A stretch of DNA of 64,000 bases from Bog-473 sp963728845 (GCA_963728845.1 CAVSLS010000032.1:1-64000); one strand, 5' to 3'. Counted from the stretch's first letter, positions 45,468-55,382 are shown. The notes: generated from the letters alone by a model not told the origin. Numbers and translations are program-made.

Positions 45468-46690
45468 GTGACACCCAGACGTCGAGCGAAGCCGGATACG
45501 GGGAGAACCCGCTGGCCGGCATGGACGCGGAGATGGCTGCCAACCCTCAGACCGTCTTCAAGCTCATGCGCGAAGAGATGCCCGTCATGCCGCTGGACCT
45601 GCCCACGGGCAAGGGCGTCCTCCTCTCGCGCAAAGCAGAGATCATGGAAGCGCTCCGCCATCCCGAGATCTTCTCGTCGAACATGGACGCCGTCGATCTC
45701 AAGAACAAGCGCCCCATGATCCCCCTGCAGATCGACCCGCCGGAGCACAAGAAGTTCCGCAAGCTGCTCGACCCGCTGTTCGCTCCCAGAAAAATGGCGC
45801 TCTTGGACGACGAGGTCTCCAGCCTCGTCAACCAGCTCATCGACGGATTCGTCGACCGTGGTGAGGTCGACTTCGCCAAGGAGTTCTCCATCCCCTTCCC
45901 CTCCCAGGTCTTCCTCACGCTTCTGGGCCTACCCCTCGAAGAGCTCGACCGCTTCCTCATCATGAAGGACGGGATCATCCGCCCGGACCACGTGACCGGG
46001 AAGCTGTACGGGTCCAAGGAAGCCAGCGACTACCAGCAGACGATCGCGGACTCCGTCTACGACTACTTCAACGAGATCCTGGACGAGCGTGAGCTCGAGC
46101 GGCGCGACGACCTGTTGTCACACTTTCTCGCCGCCGAGGTCGAAGGCGACCGCCTCAGCCGCGAGGACATCTTGGACATCTGCTTCCTCTTCCTCATCGC
46201 CGGGCTCGACACTGTGACGGCGACCCTCGACTGCATGTTCGCCTTTCTCGCCCAGCATCCCGAGCAGCGGCGCCAGCTCGTCGAGAACTCCGAGCTCATC
46301 CCCAACGCGATCGAAGAGCTCCTGCGCTGGGAGACGCCGGTCATGGGGATCGCCCGTGTCGCCATTGAGGACACGGAGCTCAACGGCTGCCCGGTCCACG
46401 CCGGGGACCAGGTCATGGTCATGATCGGCTCCGCCAACACCGATGAAGACGAATTTCCCGACGCGGACACTGTGCGCTTCGACCGCGATGTCAACCCCCA
46501 CATCGCCTTCGGCGGCGGCATCCACCGCTGCCTCGGTTCGCACCTGGCGCGGCTCGAGCTGCGGGTCGCGCTGCGGGAGTGGCACAAGCGAATCGGCGAG
46601 TACGAGGTCGAGCCGGGCCACACGCTCGTCTACACGCCGGGTATCCGGTCCATCGACCACTTCCCGATGCGCTTCACGGTGCCCGGGTAG
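45464..46690 (+). CDS. Cytochrome P450
   Basis: A protein of 408 residues, normal for soluble bacterial P450s. The I-helix is AGLDTVTATL, ExxR is EELLRW, and the haem loop FGGGIHRCLGSHLARLE contains the Cys ligand. MIPLQIDPPEHKKFRKLL is the C-helix region. It needs a ferredoxin and reductase, and none are in the window. Some features (IDPPEHKKFR, SIDHFPMRF) resemble actinobacterial P450s acting on terpenoid or steroid-type substrates, but the substrate cannot be named. Confidence 0.93.
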   Translation: MSDTQTSSEAGYGENPLAGMDAEMAANPQTVFKLMREEMPVMPLDLPTGKGVLLSRKAEIMEALRHPEIFSSNMDAVDLKNKRPMIPLQIDPPEHKKFRKLLDPLFAPRKMALLDDEVSSLVNQLIDGFVDRGEVDFAKEFSIPFPSQVFLTLLGLPLEELDRFLIMKDGIIRPDHVTGKLYGSKEASDYQQTIADSVYDYFNEILDERELERRDDLLSHFLAAEVEGDRLSREDILDICFLFLIAGLDTVTATLDCMFAFLAQHPEQRRQLVENSELIPNAIEELLRWETPVMGIARVAIEDTELNGCPVHAGDQVMVMIGSANTDEDEFPDADTVRFDRDVNPHIAFGGGIHRCLGSHLARLELRVALREWHKRIGEYEVEPGHTLVYTPGIRSIDHFPMRFTVPG

Positions 46691-48146
46691 TCGCCTCCGC
46701 GCTGCGTCTCCCACCGTTGCCGACGTGCTCGGTCCACCGGCCGTCGTGCCAGTAGCGCCGCTCGTGCCGGCCCGAGGGGTCCGGATACCAGCCCGAGGGG
46801 GCGACGAGCCCGTTGCCGGCTGACTCCGCCGGCGCGGACCGGCGATGCATCCGGGCCTGCCGGCTCAGCTCGGAGAGCTCGTCGACGAGCCGGTCCGCCT
46901 CTGCCACCTCCCGGTCACGGAACTCGGCCCTGGCCCGCTTCCCGGCGACATCCACGTGCACCGTGGCCAGGCCGAGCGGCCGCTGGAGCGGCCCTTGGAC
47001 CCGCCGGATGCTCTGTGACTTCTCCAAGGGAACCCAGGTCGTGGCGCGATTGATGCGCCCCGTCACGCAGACGGCGTGCTCGCCGTCCTGGCCGGCGGAC
47101 AGGAAGTGGAAGCTCAGGGGTGCCTTGAGCATGGCCCGCCGCGGCGGCCGTGTGCGCGGTGGATCGGGCCCTCCGAGCAGGCGCGCCAGCAGGTGCCAGG
47201 AGTCCTCCTGGGAACCCACGGGCAAGAGGGCCTTGCGCACGACGCTCGTGCCCTCGCCCCGCTGGTTGCGCGCCGTCGCTCCTGCAACGTCCACCTCGAG
47301 TCGGCACCACCCGAAGGGCCGCCACAAGAGGGGCTCGACCTGGCGAACGGCCTGGATCCGACCGTAGGGAACGGTCTCTGAGATCGTCTGCAGGAGCCCG
47401 CGGCTGATGCGCACCCCTTCGGGACCCTCCACCGCGATGAAGCCGTACTGGCCCGAGAGCCGCCGCCAGACGACGCCGGCGAAGCTGACCAGGTAGACCG
47501 CCAGGAACCCCGCCACGGTCGCGGCCGTCCGCGGTTCGAATTCGTCGAGCACCGCCAATGACGCCACCGTGCCGATCAGGACGATGGTCACGAGGGAGAG
47601 GAGGACCGAGCCCAGCAGGCGGCCGAGGGTCACGCTCGCCATGGGCAGTCCGGTGTTGCTCGACACAGCCACGTCGATCTCGCGGTGTCGTGCCAGCAGA
47701 ACCAGGCGGAGCTCGGCCGCCTCCGCCTCGGCAAGGTAGGCCAGTTTTCCGTCGGTCGATCCCGACCCGGCCAGCCGGATCCGCAACTCGGACACGCCGA
47801 GCATCCGGGCCAGAAGGGGACGGACGATGTCGACCGCCTGGATGCGGGCCAGCGGCAGGCGGCGCGAGTCCTTGCGGATGAGCCCGGTCTCTATGCGCAG
47901 CGTGTCCCCCTCGAAGCGCCAGCGGGTGACCATCCAGTGCACGTACCCGTAGACGGCGGAGATCAGAGTGATGACGATCAGGTAGTCGGTCTCGGCGGTG
48001 CTGTTCTCTGCTTTGGAGTGGACCGTCGAGACGAGGAACAGAAAGACGAGAGCCGGGAGGAGGCGCCCGACGCGCGCGACGGGTGAGAGCGGGTGCAGGC
48101 GGCGCCAGCTTTCGCCGGCCGGTGCCGCATCGAGGCCCTCCGTCAC
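46674..48146 (-). CDS. Bacterial PH-domain (YdbT-like) membrane protein with C-terminal DUF2510
   Basis: A protein of 490 residues. Two pairs of membrane helices (LLPALVFLFLVSTVHS; LLGSVLLSLVTIVLIGTVASL in outline) are each followed by a bPH2 domain (RWRFEGDTLRIETGLIRKDSRRLPLARIQAVDI in outline; VRISRGLLQTISETVPYGRIQAV). A third PH-like region follows, then the C-terminal GWYPDPSGRHERRYWHDGRWTEHV, a DUF2510. It overlaps the convergent P450 3' end by 17 bp and is coupled to the upstream bPH2 gene by an ATGA overlap. Role: unknown, membrane-associated. Confidence 0.88.
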   Translation of the reverse strand: MTEGLDAAPAGESWRRLHPLSPVARVGRLLPALVFLFLVSTVHSKAENSTAETDYLIVITLISAVYGYVHWMVTRWRFEGDTLRIETGLIRKDSRRLPLARIQAVDIVRPLLARMLGVSELRIRLAGSGSTDGKLAYLAEAEAAELRLVLLARHREIDVAVSSNTGLPMASVTLGRLLGSVLLSLVTIVLIGTVASLAVLDEFEPRTAATVAGFLAVYLVSFAGVVWRRLSGQYGFIAVEGPEGVRISRGLLQTISETVPYGRIQAVRQVEPLLWRPFGWCRLEVDVAGATARNQRGEGTSVVRKALLPVGSQEDSWHLLARLLGGPDPPRTRPPRRAMLKAPLSFHFLSAGQDGEHAVCVTGRINRATTWVPLEKSQSIRRVQGPLQRPLGLATVHVDVAGKRARAEFRDREVAEADRLVDELSELSRQARMHRRSAPAESAGNGLVAPSGWYPDPSGRHERRYWHDGRWTEHVGNGGRRSAEATTRAP

Positions 48147-48622
48147 ATGCCCGCGGCCATCGACTCGCCCAGCTCGGTGAGCCGGTCCCGGAGCCGGGCG
48201 GCCTCGGCCCGCTCCAGCCCGGGAATGCGAGCGTCGCTGGCCGCCGCCGCGGTGTGCAGCTTGACAGTCGACAGCTGGAAGAGCCGCTCAATCGGCCCCG
48301 CGGTCACCTCCACGAACTGCATCCTCCCGTAGGGCACGACGGAGAGCCGTTGCACCATGACGCCACGGGCGACGATGAGGTCCTCGTGGCGCTCCTGGTA
48401 GCGCCAGGCGCGGTAGCGCCGACGGACGAACCACGACAGCACGGCACCCAGTGCGAAGACGACGGCGAGAGCGACCAGGGCGGCCAGACCGCCCAGCGTG
48501 GCGAAGAAGATGAGACCGAGGATCGCCGCCATCACGGCGGTGAAGGTGGCGACCTCTGCCCGGCGCATCCTCCACAGGCCCGGCGAGGGGCGCAGCCACT
48601 GCCGTTCGTCCGCAGCCGTCAT
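48143..48622 (-). CDS. Bacterial PH-domain (YdbS-like) membrane protein
   Basis: A protein of 159 residues starting MTAADERQWLRPSPGLWRMR. Two helices (FTAVMAAILGLIFFATLGG and LVALAVVFALGAVLSWFV) then a bPH2 domain (HEDLIVARGVMVQRLSVVPYGRMQFVEV). YdbS/YdbT pairs occur together in many Gram-positive genomes (known) and are implicated in resistance to some bacteriocins in Bacillus; the role here is unknown. Divergent from the SalK-like gene. Confidence 0.87.
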   Translation of the reverse strand: MTAADERQWLRPSPGLWRMRRAEVATFTAVMAAILGLIFFATLGGLAALVALAVVFALGAVLSWFVRRRYRAWRYQERHEDLIVARGVMVQRLSVVPYGRMQFVEVTAGPIERLFQLSTVKLHTAAAASDARIPGLERAEAARLRDRLTELGESMAAGM

Positions 48623-48657
48623 GGACAAGACGATAAAGGGAGCGTCCCCCGCGTAGG

Positions 48658-49560
48658 GTGGCAATTGTGACCGAGTTGCGCGCGGCCCGCACCAGGCTCC
48701 TCGCGATGGCGCTCGAGCCGCTCGCCGGCCAGGTGTACTTCTCCCCGGAGTGCCACGCGGCCTACGCCGAACTGGGGTTTGCCCCCAGCCCGGGGTCGCT
48801 GGCCGGAGGCGTACAGCTGCCGGACGGTCCGGCCTACTTCACGAGTCGCGGGTCCGTCATGGGTCAGGTGCCCGGAGAGGTGGTCGCGGCCGCCTTCGCC
48901 GTGTTCAATCCCGAGGCGGTCGTCCCCGCGGTCGAGTTCGGCTGGAGCAAAGTGGACGCGCCCACCATCTGCGCCGCCCGCACCAGGGGCGCGGTCGACC
49001 AACTCGTGCGCATCCTCGGACCCGAACCCGCCGGCTTGGGGCGCGCCACCGAGCTGCTCGCGGACGCGGTGGCTCCGCTGCGGCCGGAGGGCAAGCCACT
49101 CTTCGCCGGGCTGCGCAGCCTTGGGCTGCCGGGCGACCCGGTGGGCGACCTCTGGCGCCTGGCCGACCTGCTGCGCGAGTACCGGGGCGACGCCCATACG
49201 GCGGCCTGGACGTCGGCCGGCCTGGACGCCACCGAAGTCGGGTTGCTCACGGAGCTCTATTGGGGCCTCCCGATGCGCACCTACGTCCGCACCCGAGCCT
49301 GGTCGGCCGAGCAGCTCGACCTAGCCGAGGGCCGGTTGTCGGACAGAGGCCTCGTGGCGGGAGGCGCGTTGACGGAGGCGGGGCGGACGCTGCGCGAGTC
49401 GGTCGAGGCCGCCACCGACGCCCAGTGCGAGCCGGTACTCGTCGCTCTCGGTGACAACCTCGACGAGGTGATCGGGGTGCTCACCCCATGGGGTCAGGCC
49501 GTCCGGGACGCCGGTGGGTACCCGGCCCAGGGCCCGCACGACCTCGCACCTGCCCGCTGA
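48658..49560 (+). CDS. SCO6745/SalK-like family protein
   Basis: About 300 residues. The N-terminal EPLAGQVYFSPECHAAYAELGF and GYFTSRGSVMGQVPGEVVAAAFAVFNPEAV (core SRGSVMGQVPGEVVAAAF) regions are characteristic of the SCO6745 family, followed by a winged-helix-like C-terminal part (LTELYWGLPMRTYVRTRAW, LAEGRLSDRGLV). Function is unknown; a DNA-binding or small-molecule role has been proposed for relatives. The start is either GTG 48658 or GTG 48667; the latter has AGGGTGG at a better distance. Confidence 0.8.
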   Translation: MAIVTELRAARTRLLAMALEPLAGQVYFSPECHAAYAELGFAPSPGSLAGGVQLPDGPAYFTSRGSVMGQVPGEVVAAAFAVFNPEAVVPAVEFGWSKVDAPTICAARTRGAVDQLVRILGPEPAGLGRATELLADAVAPLRPEGKPLFAGLRSLGLPGDPVGDLWRLADLLREYRGDAHTAAWTSAGLDATEVGLLTELYWGLPMRTYVRTRAWSAEQLDLAEGRLSDRGLVAGGALTEAGRTLRESVEAATDAQCEPVLVALGDNLDEVIGVLTPWGQAVRDAGGYPAQGPHDLAPAR

Positions 49561-49570
49561 GGTCTGCCGC

Positions 49571-49975
49571 TCAGGCGAGCGGCCGGTGCTCCGTGCCTTC
49601 GCCGGGGGTGATGAACAGCGCCAGCCCCGGCTCGTGGACCCGGGCGGTGTGCCAGACGCCGGTCGGGTTCACCATCGCGTCGCCGGGCCGCAGCTCGACC
49701 ACGTCCTCCGCGCCGTCGATGTCGCGCACGACATCGATCCTGCCAGAGATGAGGAACACGACCTCCTCACCAGCGGGATGCCGCTCCCAGTCGACCCAGG
49801 TCGTGTCCTGTGCGACGACGCACACGAGTCGTCCGTCCTTCCCGTCGGCGGCGAACCGGGCCCGGTAAGACTCGAGATGTTCGGGTGACCACGCGAAGTC
49901 TGGCAGCAACGTCGCCGTGGCACCGAGTCCGAGGTGCACGAAGGTGCGGGAGAGGTCGAAGGGACCATCATTCAC
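49571..49975 (-). CDS. Cupin-domain protein
   Basis: A protein of 134 residues. A single cupin barrel is shown by WERHPAGEEVVFLISGRIDV (with H and E-E of motif 1) and LRPGDAMVNPTGVWHTARV (motif 2, His). It could bind one metal and act as a dioxygenase or isomerase, or only as a sensor. It is the last gene of a tight leftward unit with the SDR and NIPSNAP-like genes. Confidence 0.82.
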   Translation of the reverse strand: MNDGPFDLSRTFVHLGLGATATLLPDFAWSPEHLESYRARFAADGKDGRLVCVVAQDTTWVDWERHPAGEEVVFLISGRIDVVRDIDGAEDVVELRPGDAMVNPTGVWHTARVHEPGLALFITPGEGTEHRPLA

Positions 49976-49994
49976 GGCGGCCGCCCATCCAACC

Positions 49995-50705
49995 TCAGTA
50001 GAGGGGTGACCACTCGGCGGTGCGCAGGATCCTGCTCTCCCAGCGGTCGCGGACGGCCAGTGCGTCGTGCATCCAGGTTCCCGGCGCGCTCGCCGCCGGC
50101 GGCATGTCGTTGGCGAGGAGGTAGAGCAGCGCCTTGTGGCTCACGACGCGCTGCCACAGGATCACTTCGTTGGTGTGGTGCGATCCGTACACTGGCTGGA
50201 ACGCGGCTTCGAGCTCAATGATGCCCCGACCCTCTTGCTTCGACCGGCTCAGCTCGGTGTCGTAGAGGGTTCCCGCTTTGCCCAGGTAGGCCCGCAGCCC
50301 GCCGGGGTACGGCCACGCGGTGTCCTCCATGAAGAGGCTGAGCTCGTGCGAGGTGCCCGCCGTCGGGACGTTGGCCAGGTCGATCTGCTGCACGGGCGAC
50401 CAGGACACCGGCGTGAGGATCTTGGCCTCGCAGGCATGGCGCATCGCGTCGACCTCGGACGACCACTCGGCCAGGTCACCGTGGCGGATGCGCTCGGCCA
50501 GCTCGGCCCACGCCGCAGCATCGCGGCAGCCGACGATCGACACCACGGTGTAGGCCGGCCCGCTCCCGTGGGCCACCCGCAGGAACCAGAGGAGCCGGGA
50601 ACCCTCGGTCTCGGCCAGCGCGGGGATGAGCCGGTCCCGGTAGGCCGACTCGAACGCGTCTTCTTGTGATCCGGCCACTCGGTGCACTTCATGCAGCAGC
50701 AACAC
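49995..50705 (-). CDS. NIPSNAP/EthD-like dimeric alpha-beta-barrel protein (tentative)
   Basis: A protein of 236 residues starting with a GTG at 50705 after GAGGGAG. Two similar halves: LLLHEVHRVAGSQEDAFESAY with LLWFLRVAHGSGPAYTVVSI, and IIELEAAFQPVYGSHHTNEVILWQRV in outline. Such repeated ferredoxin-like halves fit NIPSNAP/Dabb folds. A direct function is not known. Lies between an SDR and a cupin gene, 19-26 bp apart, so an oxidative degradation step is possible (inference). Confidence 0.6.
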   Translation of the reverse strand: MLLLHEVHRVAGSQEDAFESAYRDRLIPALAETEGSRLLWFLRVAHGSGPAYTVVSIVGCRDAAAWAELAERIRHGDLAEWSSEVDAMRHACEAKILTPVSWSPVQQIDLANVPTAGTSHELSLFMEDTAWPYPGGLRAYLGKAGTLYDTELSRSKQEGRGIIELEAAFQPVYGSHHTNEVILWQRVVSHKALLYLLANDMPPAASAPGTWMHDALAVRDRWESRILRTAEWSPLY

Positions 50706-50731
50706 TGTGCGTACTCCCTCGGTTCGTCGGT

Positions 50732-51511
50732 CTAGCGTGTGGTGGCGATCCCGCCGTCGACAGGGATGATGGCGCCGGTCAGATAGGCGCCCGCCCTCGA
50801 GGCGAGGAAGATCGCCGTGCCCGCCATGTCGTCGGGCCGGCCGATGCGCCTCAACGGTGCGCTCGCCGCGATCTGCTCTCCGAACGCCTCCAGGGTGGCA
50901 GCCATCATCTTGGACTCGAACGGCCCTGGCGCAATGGCGTTCACCGTGATGGTCGGGGCCAGTCGTTTGGCCAGGTGACGCGTCATCTGATGGACAGCGG
51001 CCTTCGATGCGGAATAGGAGTACGTCTCCAGCTGGGGCACGCCGATGCCGTCGATGGAGCCGATGTTGATGACCCGGGCGGGCTCCTCTTGGGTTCCCGC
51101 CTTCTCCAGCAGCGGCACGAGGAATTTGGTGAGGTGGAAGACCCCTTTCACGTTGAGGGCGAGGACACGCTCGAAGGCGGCCTCGTCGAACTCGGCCAGC
51201 GGCGTGCCCCAGGTTGCACCCGCGTTGTTGACCAGGATGTCGAGTTTGTCCACCTGCCCCGCCAACTCCTCCGCCAGCCGGCGGCACTCGTCCTCTTTGG
51301 CCAGATTGGCCGGGAGTCCGACACAGGTGCCCTTCTTCGAGAGCTCGGCGGCGACCTCGGCACACGCTTCCGCCTTGCGCGACGAGATGTACACCGTGGC
51401 GCCGGCGTCGACGTACCCCTCGGCGATCATCCTGCCGATGCCGCGGGTGCCCCCGGTGACGAGCGCGGTCTTGCCGGCGATGGAGAAGAGGTCAGAGGCG
51501 CCCACGGGCAC
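50732..51511 (-). CDS. Short-chain dehydrogenase/reductase (SDR)
   Basis: A protein of 259 residues from a GTG start at 51511. Cofactor loop ALVTGGTRGIGRMIAEGYV, NNAG (ILVNNAGATWG), catalytic YSYSASKAAVHQM (Tyr, Lys) with the upstream Ser in INIGSIDG. It is a classical SDR using NAD(P)H on a carbonyl or alcohol. First gene of the SDR/NIPSNAP-like/cupin unit. Confidence 0.92.
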   Translation of the reverse strand: MPVGASDLFSIAGKTALVTGGTRGIGRMIAEGYVDAGATVYISSRKAEACAEVAAELSKKGTCVGLPANLAKEDECRRLAEELAGQVDKLDILVNNAGATWGTPLAEFDEAAFERVLALNVKGVFHLTKFLVPLLEKAGTQEEPARVINIGSIDGIGVPQLETYSYSASKAAVHQMTRHLAKRLAPTITVNAIAPGPFESKMMAATLEAFGEQIAASAPLRRIGRPDDMAGTAIFLASRAGAYLTGAIIPVDGGIATTR

Positions 51512-51548
51512 ATTGTGGCCCAGAAGCGGGTGGCCGGTCCTCTCGGGC

Positions 51549-52664
51549 TCAGGCCGCTGCGGGCATGGCCCGGGCTGACATGGTCACGAAGTCACGGCCC
51601 CAGGCCGGATTGAAGAACGTGGCCGGACCCTGCACGCTGCTCGGCTGCAGGTTGCTCCCGTTCGCAGGCGCGGCGGGGGTGCTCGGTGGTGACGGGGTGT
51701 AGGTCACGAAGACGGGCCAGTTGGGATTGATGTCGAGTTCCATCCCACGGACGACCCCGACTCGAGCCAGGAGCTGGGCCAGCTGCAGCGGGGTGAGGCC
51801 GGGCCCGGCGGCGTACACCAGCGCGCCGTCGGCGGTGACCCCGGCGCCCGAACGCCATTGGTTCTCTATGCCAGGGACGCTCGACGCGCAGGAAGTCGCA
51901 CCACACGTGGCGCCCCAGGCTTGCCAGTCCGGGGTCGCCGCTTCCGCGGTGGGCTGACCCCCCGCCACCAGGGGGACCAGGTTCTGGCGCACGGCGACGA
52001 CGTTCGGCGCCATGGACACGTCGCTGCCCCAGGCCCCCACGGTGACCGAGCCGTCGGCGTAAATGACGAGGGAGGCCGCCCCGGTCACCAGCGGGTCGAT
52101 GACGCGCCCTTCCGTGTAGTAGCCACCCCCCGCCGAGTTCATGAGGAAGCCGCCGTTGAAGGCGGCCACCAACGACGCCGCCTGGGCCGGGAGGATCGGG
52201 GCGGTGAACTGGTACGGACCGCCCCCGGGGCTCTTTGACCCCGAGTACAGCTGGGCCGAGAGGAGCTTGGTGTCCATCCACGCGATCCCGGCTGCCTGGG
52301 TGCCCCCCGGCGGGACGAGGTCGGTCTCGTAGACGGCGACGGTGGCGCCCACCGGGCGCCCGACTCCCGTCCAGGCACCCTCGTTTGCCGGCCCTCCAGG
52401 GGCGAAGGGCGTGAGTGCGGCAGGCGCGGCGAGCGGGGGGATCGTCGTGGTCGTTGTCGTCGGTGGCGCCGTGGTGGTCGTGGTCGCGGGGATCGCCGGG
52501 ATCGTCGGGGCCGACGGTCTTGTGTTCGTCGACGGATGGGCCGAACTGCTGGCGGGCACTCCCCGTCCGCATGCCGCGACGACGAGGGCCACCAAGAGGA
52601 GCGCCACGGCGCTTGTGGCCGAGGCTACGCGAACTGACCGAGCGCGGGTGGTCCGCGCCTTCAT
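51549..52664 (-). CDS. Lipoprotein with phosphodiester glycosidase (NAGPA) domain
   Basis: A protein of 371 residues. The start at 52664 (MKARTTRARS) is chosen because GTGGAGCGG precedes it. Lipobox VAAC lies after a hydrophobic stretch. A Thr/Pro-rich linker (TTTTTAPPTTTTTTIPP) follows, then the NAGPA-type domain PF09992: LVAAFNGGFLMNSAGGG, RVIDPLVTGAASLVIYADGS and GMELDINPNWPVFV. The family cleaves glycosyl phosphodiesters, and bacterial members are linked to cell-envelope glycans (known). Confidence 0.85.
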   Translation of the reverse strand: MKARTTRARSVRVASATSAVALLLVALVVAACGRGVPASSSAHPSTNTRPSAPTIPAIPATTTTTAPPTTTTTTIPPLAAPAALTPFAPGGPANEGAWTGVGRPVGATVAVYETDLVPPGGTQAAGIAWMDTKLLSAQLYSGSKSPGGGPYQFTAPILPAQAASLVAAFNGGFLMNSAGGGYYTEGRVIDPLVTGAASLVIYADGSVTVGAWGSDVSMAPNVVAVRQNLVPLVAGGQPTAEAATPDWQAWGATCGATSCASSVPGIENQWRSGAGVTADGALVYAAGPGLTPLQLAQLLARVGVVRGMELDINPNWPVFVTYTPSPPSTPAAPANGSNLQPSSVQGPATFFNPAWGRDFVTMSARAMPAAA

Positions 52665-52975
52665 CCGCTCCACCCTGACCTGCCCCATGTCGATCGTGTG
52701 GTGCGGCGACCAGAGGCGTCCGGGACCGCCATGCCCTCAGTCAAGGGGGAGCGAGGGCGCGTCGACACGATTCCCGGCCCGCGCTGGAGTCACCGCTCGA
52801 GCGTACCGTTCGGGTCGGTGGCGCTCGCGTCGACGCCGAGCGTGACCGGTGCCCCCGGGCGGGTCGCGTCCCTGGTCAGCCCACCCCTCGATCGCCCAGC
52901 CTCCGACTCAGGGATGAGCCGAGATTCCTTCTTTCGGATGTCCCCGGGGGTCGCGTAGGGTGTGGTCCGGGGGGC
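52665..52975. other. 311-bp gap, no gene seen
   Basis: A plus-strand frame at 52698-52958 exists but has skewed composition and no SD. No DosR-like site, RNA structure or terminator was recognised. Confidence 0.5.
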
Positions 52976-54155
52976 CTACGGCGCGGCGAGCGCCAACGCG
53001 CTTCGCACCATGACGGAGGCACCGACCGCGCAGCGACGCGTCCTCCACCGAAAAGGTGGGGCTGTGGTGCATGCCGCTCGATCCGTCGGCCGCCGCGCCA
53101 CCCACGAAGAAGTAGCAGCCCGGGAGGTGCTCGAGGAACTCGCTCACGTCGTCGCTCGGCGCGGACGGCGGCATACGGAAGACCTGTTCGGCACCGAGCG
53201 CGGCCCGGGCCTCCACCTCCACCAGGTCGGCCACCGCCGGGTCGTTCACGACAGCCGGGGTGTGCTCGGGCAGTTCCACGCGCGCCTGGACGCCCTGGTT
53301 GTCGGCGACCGAGGCGCACAACGCGCGCAGCCGGGCGAGGGCCTCTTCGCGCTGGGCGGCGGTGAAGGTCCGCAGGGTGCCCGTGATCAGGGCCGAGGTG
53401 GGCACGACGTTGACCGCCGACCCGGCGTTGAGGGTGCCCGCGCTGCACACGCAGTTGGCCTCCTCGTACGTCAACCCGTCGGCCACCTCCCCCAACCGCG
53501 CCACCAGCACTGCCGTGGCTCTGATGACGTCGCCCTGGCCCGTCGGCATGGCGCCGTGACCGCCGGGCCCCGTCAGCGTGATCTGCAACGAGTGGGCCTC
53601 GGACATCGTCACACCACCGCGCACCGCCACCAGGCCGGTGGGGATCTGCGAGGTGACGTGGAACCCGACGAGGCGCGACCCCTCCATGACCCTCAGTGCG
53701 CCGTTGTCCACCATCCGCTTGGCGCCGCAGAGCGCCTCCTCGCCCGGCTGGAACACGAACACGTAGCGGCCCGGGATGTCCTCGCGCCGCGACGCCAGCA
53801 CGGAGGCGGCACCGAGCAGGGCAGCCACGTGGACGTCGTGCCCGCAGGCGTGCATCACGCCCTCCACCTCGGAGTGGAGCGCCCTCGCCGGATCCTCCTG
53901 CACCGGCAGCGCGTCGATGTCGGCCCGCAGCACGACGCTGCGGCCCGGCCGCCCGCCTTCCATGGCGAAGATCCCACCCGTCTGTGTGACACGCACGGCC
54001 TCCCCGATGCCGAGCCCGGCCATGTGGTCGCGGACCAGGTCGGTCGTGTGGTGCTCGTCGAAGGCGAGCTCCGGCCGGCGGTGGACCTGGTGGCGCAGGT
54101 CCACCATCTCGTCGTAGACGGCGTCCCCCGGCGCCGCCCCGAAGAGCTCGGTCAC
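52976..54155 (-). CDS. M20-family amidohydrolase (hippurate hydrolase-like), C-terminal frameshift
   Basis: About 392 residues. Metal ligands are visible in GVMHACGHDVHVAALLG (H-x-C-G-H-D-x-H) and QPGEEALCGAKRM (E-E); HHSPTFSVED holds the last His. It removes N-acyl or N-aryl groups from amino acids, or the aminobutyrate type. A break near 53015 diverts the frame; the restored tail VGASVMVRSALALAAP ends at 52976. GTG start 54155, two bases from the upstream acyl-CoA dehydrogenase stop. Confidence 0.88.
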
Positions 54156-54157
54156 CC

Positions 54158-55382
54158 TCAGCGCCCGAGGAGGTCGCGGGCGATGTGGGTCACCTGAATC
54201 TCGTCCGTGCCGGCGTAGATCTGGAACACCTTGGCGTCGCGGGCCAGCTGCTCGACACGGAACTCGGACATGTACCCGTTGCCGCCGAAGAGCTGCACGG
54301 CCTCCATGGCGACCTCGGACGCGGCCTGGGCCGAGTAGAGCTTCATGGCCGAGGCCTCGGCCAGGGTCAGGCTCTTGCCCGCCGCGCTCATCTCGATGTG
54401 CCGGAAGACGAGGTTCTCCACGTTGAGGCGTGCGATCTCCATGCGGGCCAGCTTGAGCTGAATGAGCTGGAACTCCGCGATGGGTCGCTCCCACAGCAGC
54501 CGGTCCTTGGCGTACTGCACCGAGAGCCTGAGGCACTCCTCAATGAGGCCCAGCGACATGGCCGCGACGCCCGCGCGCTCGGTGACGAAGTTGCCCTTGG
54601 CGCTGGCGCGTCCCTCGTTCCCGCCGGGTGCTCCCTCCGTCTCCCCGAGCAACCGGTCCTTGCCGGCGCGCACGTCGGTGAGGAAGAGCTCGCCCGTCGG
54701 CGACGAGTGCAGGCCCATCTTGCGGAAGGGCTTGGACTGCTCGAGTCCCGCCATGCCGCGGTCCAGGATGAACGTGAGCACGGGACGCTGGCGCAACGGG
54801 GTGTCGGTCCCGTCGTCCAGCTTGGCGTAGAAGACGATCGTGTCGGCGTAGGGGCCGTTGGTGATGAACGTCTTGTTGCCGTTCAGGACGTACTCGTCGC
54901 CGTCCCGGACCGCTGTCGACTTCATGCCCCCCAAGGCGTCGGAGCCCGAGTCGGGCTCGGTGATGGCCCAGGCGCCGATCTTGTCCAGCGTCATGAGGTC
55001 CAGGCCCCAGCGCTCCATCTGGGCCGGCGTCCCGCTCTTCATGATCGTCCCCCCGGCCAGGCCCGTACTGACGCCGAGGGCGGTCACGATGCCCGGGCAG
55101 TAGTGGCACAACTCGATGATGGGGATCAGCGTCAGCGCCGGCGTTGCCGCCGCCTTCGGACCGTTCCGGCGCCACCGTGCCCGACGACCTGCGTTCGAGG
55201 GCCCGCTTGAAGGAGTCCCGGGCCATCGCATCGAGGCCGAAGGTCCGGTAGAGCTTGCGGATCACCTCGTAGGGCGGCGTGTCGCCGTGCTCGAGCTCCT
55301 CGACGTCCGGCTTGACCTCTTCCTCCACGAACCGGCGCACGGCGTCGCGGATCGCCAGCTGCTCCTCGGACCACTCGAACAT
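54158..55382 (-). CDS. Acyl-CoA dehydrogenase (one frameshift)
   Basis: About 407 residues, starting MFEWSEEQLAIRDAVRRFVEE. FAD/substrate regions AWAITEPDSGSDALGGMKS, ETEGAPGG..., and the C-terminal IYAGTDEIQVTHIARDLLGR, whose Glu is the catalytic base. The frame breaks near 55165. It oxidises an acyl-CoA to the enoyl-CoA and passes electrons to ETF. Operon with the M20 hydrolase; no other beta-oxidation genes in the window. Confidence 0.92.
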
